A program made the position numbers and the translations under genes. A stretch of 10,792 nucleotides of DNA from an uncultured Bacilli bacterium (GTDB taxonomy: Bacteria; Bacillota_I; Bacilli_A; RF39; UBA660), in the NCBI GenBank assembly GCA_904502155.1, contig CAJGDV010000036.1, positions 1 to 10,792 of the forward strand. Direction: 5' to 3'. Of this stretch, positions 5,849-10,792 are shown in pieces. The notes under the pieces were generated by a model. That model was not told the origin of the DNA and did not search any database. It saw only the letters and a program-made list of their open reading frames with translations. Numbering within the stretch: position 1 is the stretch's first letter; each line of letters opens with the position of its first letter.

Positions 5849-7045
5849 CTATTTTACGAAGTTAAATGCATCTCTTGCAATAACTACTTCTTCATCTGTT
5901 GGAATTACATATACAGGAACTTTAGATTCAGGTGTAGAAATAACTCCTTCTTTAATATCTAAATAACTTGCGATTTTACTATTCATATCTCTATCTAAGT
6001 AAATACCTAAGCAATTTAATTTATCAACTATAGTTTTTCTAATTTCTCTAGCATTTTCACCAGTACCAGCTGTAAATACGATAGCATCAACTTTACCTTC
6101 TAATTTAACAAAGTATTCAGCAATATAATTAACAACTTTTTGTACATAAATTGTATTAGCTAAAGTACATAATTCATCTCCATTATTCATTCCATCTTCA
6201 ATATCACGACTATCAGAGAATTTTTCACTAATACCTAATAAACCACTTTTTTTGTTTAATACATTGTCAATTTCATCAACAGACATACCTGTTTTTTTCA
6301 TTGCATAGAAAATTGTTGCGTAATCAATATCTCCACAACGAGTTCCCATTGTTATACCAGCATTAGGACCAAATCCCATAGTAGTATCAAAACTTTTTCC
6401 ACCTTTAACAGCAGTTAAAGAACCACCACTACCAACATGGCAACAAATGATATTAATATCTTTCATACCAAGTTTATCTTGCATTACATTTGTAATGTAT
6501 TTATGACTTGTTCCATGGAAACCATATTTACGGATTTTGTGATCTCTATACCAAGAATATGGTACTGAATAAATATAGTTTTCTTTTGGCATTGTTTGAT
6601 GGAAAGCAGTATCGAATACAGCAGTGTGAACTGCACCTGGAATAGCTTTCATCATAGCTCTAACACCTATTAAGTTAGCTGGATTATGAAGAGGTGCTAA
6701 TGGTGATAATTCTTCAACAGTTTTAATAACTTCTTCATCAATTACAACTGAATCAGCATATTTATCTCCACCATGAACTACACGATGTCCAACACCTTTG
6801 ATTTCACTTAAATCAGCAACGATATTATTTTCTAATAATTCGTCAATAAGTAATTGAGCAGCAACAGCATGATCTTTTACTGAAACAACTTTTTTAATTT
6901 TTTCTCCATTAAATTTTATAGTGTAGAAACTATCATCTAATCCAATTTTTTCAAAATATCCTGAAATTAAAACTTTTTCTTCAGGCATTTCATAAGCTTG
7001 GAATTTTAATGATGAACTTCCACAGTTTACTGATAATATTTTCAT
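5849..7045 (-). CDS. ackA: Acetate kinase
   Basis: Cytosolic kinase of 398 residues that interconverts acetyl phosphate + ADP and acetate + ATP, the ATP-forming step of acetate fermentation. Full length for the family. Visible motifs are N7 in VNCGSSSLK, GHRVVHGG (86-93, R88), FDTAFH with catalytic D145, GFHGTSH with H177, CHVGSGGS with H203, MGTRCGDID with R236, GTGEN (327-331) and TDEE (383-386). One active-site oddity is the usual HLGNG(A/G/S)S Asn, which is Ser here (S206). All other key residues are intact. The start is clear: GGAGGAG lies 5 nt before the ATG. Phosphotransacetylase, the usual partner, is not in this window. nrnA is cotranscribed downstream. Confidence 0.97.
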   Translation of the reverse strand: MKILSVNCGSSSLKFQAYEMPEEKVLISGYFEKIGLDDSFYTIKFNGEKIKKVVSVKDHAVAAQLLIDELLENNIVADLSEIKGVGHRVVHGGDKYADSVVIDEEVIKTVEELSPLAPLHNPANLIGVRAMMKAIPGAVHTAVFDTAFHQTMPKENYIYSVPYSWYRDHKIRKYGFHGTSHKYITNVMQDKLGMKDINIICCHVGSGGSLTAVKGGKSFDTTMGFGPNAGITMGTRCGDIDYATIFYAMKKTGMSVDEIDNVLNKKSGLLGISEKFSDSRDIEDGMNNGDELCTLANTIYVQKVVNYIAEYFVKLEGKVDAIVFTAGTGENAREIRKTIVDKLNCLGIYLDRDMNSKIASYLDIKEGVISTPESKVPVYVIPTDEEVVIARDAFNFVK

Positions 7046-7072
7046 ATTAACTCCTCCAATTTCTAAATCAAT

Positions 7073-7078
7073 ATTATA
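7073..7078 (-). promoter_or_regulatory. Likely -10 of the ackA promoter
   Basis: TATAAT (7078-7073) lies 27 nt upstream of the ackA ATG and gives a leader of about 20 nt containing GGAGGAG. No TGN extension and no convincing -35 is visible (TAATAA at 17 bp spacing). The terminator of lysS lies immediately upstream. Confidence 0.45.
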
Positions 7079-7105
7079 ATATCATAAAATGGCTTTTATT
7101 ACCAT

Positions 7106-7138
7106 AAAAAAACTAAACAATTAAAATGTTTAGTTTTT
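7106..7138 (-). terminator. Intrinsic terminator of dusB-RDD-lysS
   Basis: A perfect 12-bp stem AAAAACTAAACA/TGTTTAGTTTTT (7138-7127 with 7119-7108) has a 7-nt loop and a run of seven T ending at 7106. The TAA stop of lysS (7132-7130) is in the middle of the 5' arm. Its A- and T-runs would let it work on either strand. Confidence 0.85.
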
Positions 7139-8608
7139 ATTTCTCATATGTGGGAATAAGATAACTTCTCTTATTGTTTCTGAGTTTGTTAGAAGCATAA
7201 TCATTCTATCAATACCCATACCCATTCCACCTGCAGGTGGCATACCATATTCTAATGCTTCAACGAAATCCATATCCATATCGTTTGCTTCATCGTTTCC
7301 AAGTTCTCTTTCTTTTAATTGATTTTCAAATCTTTCATATTGATCAATTGGGTCATTTAATTCAGTAAATGCATTAGCATATTCTGTTCCCATAATGAAT
7401 AATTCAAATCTTTCAGTAAATCTTGGATCTTTTGATTTTTTAGCAAGTGGACTAATTTCTACTGGATGTCCATAAACAAATGTTGGTTGAATAATTGATT
7501 TTTCACCAAATTCTTCATAGAACGCATTAACAATGTGTCCAAATTGGAAATGTGGTTCAATTTCAACATGATGTTTTTCTGCTAATTCTTTAGCTTCTTC
7601 TAAAGTCATTTCTTTCCAAAAATCTACACCTGTTAATTCTTTAATTAAATCAACCATATGAACTCTTTTAAATCCTGGAGCTAAACTAATAGTTTCACCT
7701 TTCCATGGGATTTCATAAGTTCCATTAACTTCCATACAAGCTTCAGATAAAATACCTTCAGCAATATCCATCATACCATACATATCACTATATGCTTTAT
7801 ATAATTCTACTGTTGTAAATTCAGGATTATGAGTTCTATCTACACCTTCATTTCTGAAAATTCTTCCGATTTCATAAACTGCATCCATACCACCAACAAG
7901 TAATCTTTTTAATGGTAATTCTGTTGCAATTCTTAAATAGAAAGGCATATCAAGAGCATTATGATGTGTAACAAATGGTCTTGCAGCAGCACCTGTTAAT
8001 ACAGGAGTTAAGATTGGAGTATCTACTTCAACAAAACCTAAGTTATCTAAGTATTTTTGAATTACACGAATAATTTTAGGTCTAGCAAAAGCTACACGTC
8101 TAGCATCTTCGTTCATAATTAAATCTACATATCTTCTTCTATATCTTTCTTCAACATCAGTTAATCCATGGAATTTTTCTGGAAGTGGTTTAAGAGCTTT
8201 AACTAAATGAGTATATCCTTCAGCATGAACACTTAATTCACCAGTATTTGTTTTGAAAATATAACCATTAATTCCTACAATATCACCAATGTCTGAAGTT
8301 TTAAATAATTCATAAGCTTCTTCTCCAACATTGTCAATTCTAATATAAATTTGAATTTTACCGTATTTATCTTGAATATGGAAAAAACCAGTTTTACCAC
8401 TACGACGTTTTGACATAATACGTCCAGCTACTTTAACTTGTACTTTCATTTCTTCAAGTTCTTCTTTTGTTTTATCAATATATGTTTCTTTAATTTCTTT
8501 TGAATCAGTTGTTACATCGTAACGACCTCCAAATGGATCAATATTTTTTTCAATTAAAGCATTTACTTTTTCTCTTCTAACTAATTCTTGTTCTGTAAAT
8601 TCTCTCAT
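7130..8608 (-). CDS. lysS: Lysyl-tRNA synthetase, class II
   Basis: Cytosolic homodimeric enzyme that attaches lysine to tRNA-Lys using ATP; 492 residues, the normal bacterial length. The N-terminal OB-fold anticodon-binding domain includes VAGRIMSKRRSGKTGFFHIQD (60-80). The catalytic core shows motif 1 around 177-205 (FVEVDTPILTP), the lysine-site stretch GAAARPFVTHHNALDM (206-221), motif 2 FRNEGVDRTHNPEFT (251-265, R252) and motif 3 GGMGMGIDRMIMLL (460-473, R468). The common bacterial P-x-x-G-G-A-A-A-R-P is here V-L-T-G-A-A-A-R-P. Start ATG has AAGGTGAT just ahead, placed directly behind the stop of the RDD gene 11 nt upstream, so it is in that operon. dusB beside lysS is also known from Bacillus subtilis (yacF-lysS). 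No T-box leader is possible in the 11-nt gap. Confidence 0.97.
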   Translation of the reverse strand: MREFTEQELVRREKVNALIEKNIDPFGGRYDVTTDSKEIKETYIDKTKEELEEMKVQVKVAGRIMSKRRSGKTGFFHIQDKYGKIQIYIRIDNVGEEAYELFKTSDIGDIVGINGYIFKTNTGELSVHAEGYTHLVKALKPLPEKFHGLTDVEERYRRRYVDLIMNEDARRVAFARPKIIRVIQKYLDNLGFVEVDTPILTPVLTGAAARPFVTHHNALDMPFYLRIATELPLKRLLVGGMDAVYEIGRIFRNEGVDRTHNPEFTTVELYKAYSDMYGMMDIAEGILSEACMEVNGTYEIPWKGETISLAPGFKRVHMVDLIKELTGVDFWKEMTLEEAKELAEKHHVEIEPHFQFGHIVNAFYEEFGEKSIIQPTFVYGHPVEISPLAKKSKDPRFTERFELFIMGTEYANAFTELNDPIDQYERFENQLKERELGNDEANDMDMDFVEALEYGMPPAGGMGMGIDRMIMLLTNSETIREVILFPHMRNKN

Positions 8609-8619
8609 TTTATCACCTT

Positions 8620-9210
8620 CTATAATTTTATTACTTTTGTTTTAGTTAAAATGTCATGAATTCCTTTTCGGTCATGCCTATATAATACCATAAAAATAGT
8701 AAAAAGTACTAATAAAAATTCAATTAAAATTAAAAATAATGACAATATAAAATATATCTTTGCTGAAAATAAATATATTAAAGGTATTGTTACAATAGGA
8801 TATATTAGAAAGTTTACAAATAAACTTCTAATAATTAACTTATTAAATTGAATATCAGTATTGTCTTCATTAACAATTTTAATTTTTGTTACTATTTTTC
8901 CAATTGTCTGTCCGCCTGCAAAAAACGGTACTAAAATATATAAAAATATAATGTATATAAGATTTAAAACATTTGTTTTAATTTGTTTTTTTTCTAATTT
9001 ATAATTATATTTAGCATACATATTTAAATATTGACTATTATCAATTTTATCATTTAATAAATCTTCTGTAATAATGTTAATATTATTATTAATTTGTTTA
9101 ATTTCTTTTTTATCATTAGGAAAGATTACTAAAGTAAGTGTTACTAAAATACTTAATAGTGCTAAATCAATTATATAAGCTATTAGTCTTCTTTTAAAAC
9201 TAACTTTCAT
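8620..9210 (-). CDS. RDD-family integral membrane protein
   Basis: Membrane protein of 196 residues with the RDD signature. R8 and D15 lie in the first helix (RRLIAYIIDL). GGQTIGKIVTKIKIV (99-113) lies at the core of the domain. The last cytosolic motif is RHDRKGIHDILTKTKVI (178-194) with D186. Membrane segments are near 9-30, 80-98, 128-149 and 151-176. A 50-residue polar, Asn/Lys-rich insert (31-79) separates the first two. The function of most RDD proteins is unknown, with some linked to ion or amine transport. The ATG is inside dusB (11-nt overlap) and has AGAGGTTAG ahead, so translation is coupled to dusB, and lysS follows 11 nt after its TAG stop. Its place between two translation genes may mean only shared expression. 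Confidence 0.88.
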   Translation of the reverse strand: MKVSFKRRLIAYIIDLALLSILVTLTLVIFPNDKKEIKQINNNINIITEDLLNDKIDNSQYLNMYAKYNYKLEKKQIKTNVLNLIYIIFLYILVPFFAGGQTIGKIVTKIKIVNEDNTDIQFNKLIIRSLFVNFLIYPIVTIPLIYLFSAKIYFILSLFLILIEFLLVLFTIFMVLYRHDRKGIHDILTKTKVIKL

Positions 9211-10183
9211 TATCTAACCTCTTTTTAAATTCATCTAAAATAATTAATAATTCATCTATTGTTTTAACATGACATATATCATTTCTTAAATTACTGCTAT
9301 TTGGAATACCTTTTAAATACCATGTAGCATGTCCTCTAATTTCTAATAATGCTAGTTTATCATTTTTAGTTTCTTTTAGTAATTTTAAATGTTTTTTTAT
9401 CATATCAATTTTTTCATATGGTGAAATTGGTTTTGGAATAATACCTTTATCTAAATAATCAATAGTTTCTTTTATTAACCATGGATTTCCTAAAACGCCT
9501 CTTCCAATCATTACAGCATCACATTTTGTTTCATCAATCATTCGTTTAGCATCATAACATGTTTTAATATCTCCATTACCAATAACAGGAATATTTACAT
9601 TTTCTTTGACTTGTTTTATGATATCCCAATTTGCTTTTCCTGAATATCCTTGTGCTCTTGTTCTTGGATGAACTGTTATTGCACTAGCTCCTGCTTTTTC
9701 CACTATTTTAGCTATTTCAACAGCATTTATGCTATTTTCATCCCATCCTGATCTGATTTTAACTGTAACTGGTACTGGAACTGAATTAGCAACAGCTTTT
9801 ACTATTTCATAAACTTTATCAGGAGATTTTAATAAGGCACTTCCTGCTTGCGCTCTTACAGCAACTTTAGGAACAGGACATCCCATATTAATATCTATTA
9901 TGTCTGGCTTCATAACTTCATATATATATTTAGCACTAGTGACAAAAGATTCTTTGTCTGAACCAAATATTTGCTGTGCTATTGGTCTTTCAAAGTCTGT
10001 CATATAAAGCATATCTATTGTTTTTTGATTACCAAATGTTATTGCTTTATCGCTTACCATTTCAGCATATATAAGTCCGCATCCCATTTCTTTTATTATT
10101 GTTCTATATGCACTATTACATATACCAGCCATTGGAGCTAAAACTACATTGTTTTTAATTTCTAAATTTCCAATTTTAAACAT
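9200..10183 (-). CDS. dusB: tRNA-dihydrouridine synthase (DusB type)
   Basis: FMN-dependent, NADPH-using enzyme that reduces specific uridines in the tRNA D-loop. From ATG at 10183 the protein has 327 residues. The TIM barrel shows LAPMAGICNSAYR (15-27) at the FMN site, DINMGCPVPKV (97-107) with catalytic C102, K142 in TVKIRSGW, VHPRTRAQGYSG (171-182), GNGDI (202-206) and IGRGVLGNPW (226-235), then the C-terminal helical tRNA-binding domain. A TTG at 10195 is in frame but is rejected: the predicted transcript starts near 10193, and TGGTGAT stands properly before the ATG. It is the first gene of the operon with the RDD gene (11-nt overlap) and lysS. The canonical N-M-G-C-P-A-P-K is N-M-G-C-P-V-P-K here, a mild change. 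Confidence 0.94.
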   Translation of the reverse strand: MFKIGNLEIKNNVVLAPMAGICNSAYRTIIKEMGCGLIYAEMVSDKAITFGNQKTIDMLYMTDFERPIAQQIFGSDKESFVTSAKYIYEVMKPDIIDINMGCPVPKVAVRAQAGSALLKSPDKVYEIVKAVANSVPVPVTVKIRSGWDENSINAVEIAKIVEKAGASAITVHPRTRAQGYSGKANWDIIKQVKENVNIPVIGNGDIKTCYDAKRMIDETKCDAVMIGRGVLGNPWLIKETIDYLDKGIIPKPISPYEKIDMIKKHLKLLKETKNDKLALLEIRGHATWYLKGIPNSSNLRNDICHVKTIDELLIILDEFKKRLDNES

Positions 10184-10199
10184 AAAAATCACCAATGAT

Positions 10200-10208
10200 A
10201 TTATAACA
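10200..10208 (-). promoter_or_regulatory. Extended -10 promoter of dusB-RDD-lysS
   Basis: TGTTATAAT (10208-10200) is a perfect TATAAT with TGN extension, directly behind the T-run of the LRR-gene terminator. The -35 region would lie inside that terminator hairpin and shows no TTGACA. The predicted start near 10193 leaves a leader of about 10 nt that is only the ribosome site. Confidence 0.6.
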
Positions 10209-10209
10209 C

Positions 10210-10233
10210 AAAAAAAGACTTTCGTCTTTTTTT
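10210..10233 (-). terminator. Intrinsic terminator of the LRR gene
   Basis: A perfect 10-bp stem AAAAAAAGAC/GTCTTTTTTT (10233-10224 with 10219-10210) has a stable GAAA tetraloop. The T-run forms the 3' arm. The TAA stop of the LRR gene (10234-10232) overlaps the 5' arm. Confidence 0.85.
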
Positions 10234-10792
10234 ATTTTGTCCACTCAACAGCAGCATTATTTGCTCCCCAAGGTGAACCTTCAATTGAATTGTATTCTTT
10301 GTTTATTACTATGTTTGTTAATTTTGACATTCCTGAAAAAGCTGATGCATTGATAAAGTTAATGCTTTCAGGAATTTCAAGTGATGAAATTTTTGTTCCA
10401 TTAAATACTTTTTCTTCAAGCGTTAAAAGTGTACTTGGTAAATTTATAGATGTAAGTCCTGTTGACTCAAATGCTTGATAATGAATTTCTCTTACGCCTT
10501 CAGAAATAGTTACTGATGTAAGATTTGATATATTGCAAAAACTTCTTCCTAAAATATATTTTACTGTATTAGGAATTACAACATTTGATCTTTTTGAACC
10601 ACCATAACTTGCAAGTGTAGTATAATCTATCGTTCCATCTGTATTACGAGCATATATAAAGGCTTTATCATCAGGAAGTTGATTATTATTAAACATTCCT
10701 CCTTCTGTTAAATCTATATATGATCCTGTTGGTATTGTTAAAGATGAAATTTTATTATTTGCAAAAGCAAAGTTATCAATAAATGTTAAAGA
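10232..10792 (-). CDS. BspA-type leucine-rich-repeat surface protein (3' part only)
   Basis: The frame is open from the right edge (codon at 10792-10790) to TAA at 10234-10232, giving 186 residues without the N-terminus. The Met at 10696 is internal: the coding pattern continues upstream of it with SLTFIDNFAFANNKISSLTIP. Repeats of about 22-23 residues follow the LRR_5/BspA pattern, hydrophobic-x-I-P-x-x-V-x-x-I-x-x-x-x-F: VVIPNTVKYILGRSF, VTISEGVREIHYQAF, INLPSTLLTLEEKVF and LEIPESINFINASAF. They are interrupted by the stretch NQLPDDKAFIYARN...YTTLASYGG, which I recall from LRR proteins of uncultured gut Bacillota. The C-terminus ends SPWGANNAAVEWTK with no sortase signal or membrane anchor, so any anchor must be N-terminal. 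Such proteins are usually exported and used for adhesion, but the ligand is unknown. Confidence 0.85.
   Translation of the reverse strand, partial: SLTFIDNFAFANNKISSLTIPTGSYIDLTEGGMFNNNQLPDDKAFIYARNTDGTIDYTTLASYGGSKRSNVVIPNTVKYILGRSFCNISNLTSVTISEGVREIHYQAFESTGLTSINLPSTLLTLEEKVFNGTKISSLEIPESINFINASAFSGMSKLTNIVINKEYNSIEGSPWGANNAAVEWTK

Noticed and set aside
7071..7082. Perfect 12-bp palindrome ATATTATAATAT over the ackA -10
   Set aside because: It is pure A/T and arises readily by chance around TATAAT here. There is no second site nearby.
10149..10478. Plus-strand ORF of 109 codons
   Set aside because: It crosses the dusB start, a terminator and the LRR gene in antisense, and has no support as a gene.
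10694..10696. ATG at 10696 as the start of the LRR gene
   Set aside because: The frame stays open and LRR-like to the window edge. The purine-rich GAAGGAGGA upstream encodes part of the repeat linker (T-E-G-G), so its resemblance to a ribosome site is probably accidental.

Overview
The window is very A+T-rich, and all ten genes lie on the minus strand, so transcription runs from high to low coordinates. The code is standard: Trp is TGG. Gram-positive style ribosome binding sites (GGAGGTGAT-like), intrinsic terminators, an RDD membrane protein, multi-Ig and BspA-type leucine-rich-repeat surface proteins and a dusB/lysS neighbourhood point to a low-GC Bacillota, probably an uncultured gut Bacilli- or Clostridia-type lineage. 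Genus cannot be told from this sequence.

Layout from right to left, in the direction of transcription. (1) 10792-10232: 3' end of a BspA-type leucine-rich-repeat surface protein, open at the window edge and ended by a GAAA-loop terminator. (2) 10183-7130: three-gene operon dusB - RDD membrane protein - lysS, with its promoter directly behind that terminator and a strong terminator at its end. The first two genes overlap and the last two are 11 nt apart. (3) 7045-4873: ackA - nrnA, acetate kinase followed by a DHH/DHHA1 nanoRNase/pAp phosphatase, then a terminator. (4) 4734-3121: a single-gene unit for a membrane-anchored protein with several Ig-like domains. Its short leader holds two mutually exclusive hairpins, one covering part of the Shine-Dalgarno. 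(5) 2951-1039: an OmpR-type response regulator and its sensor kinase, overlapping by 1 nt. Four tandem TNACA-type repeats with 10-11 bp period sit just upstream of the extended -10, the layout expected for an OmpR/PhoP-family operator. (6) 971-1: N-terminal 323 residues of a multi-pass, GT-C-like membrane protein, running off the left edge, with its own promoter.

Genes for translation (lysS, dusB), RNA turnover (nrnA) and acetate/ATP metabolism (ackA) lie beside an envelope-facing block (Ig protein, two-component system, GT-C-like protein, LRR protein). No mobile element, CRISPR array, tRNA or rRNA was seen. No gene-free stretch exceeds about 170 bp.

The most interesting signals are regulatory: the phased repeats before the two-component operon; an orphan, near-perfect Shine-Dalgarno in that operon's leader; the competing hairpins before the Ig protein; five out of five terminators built over or directly against the stop codon; and nearly identical terminator hairpins flanking the two-component operon. 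I did not find a clearly new multi-gene system.
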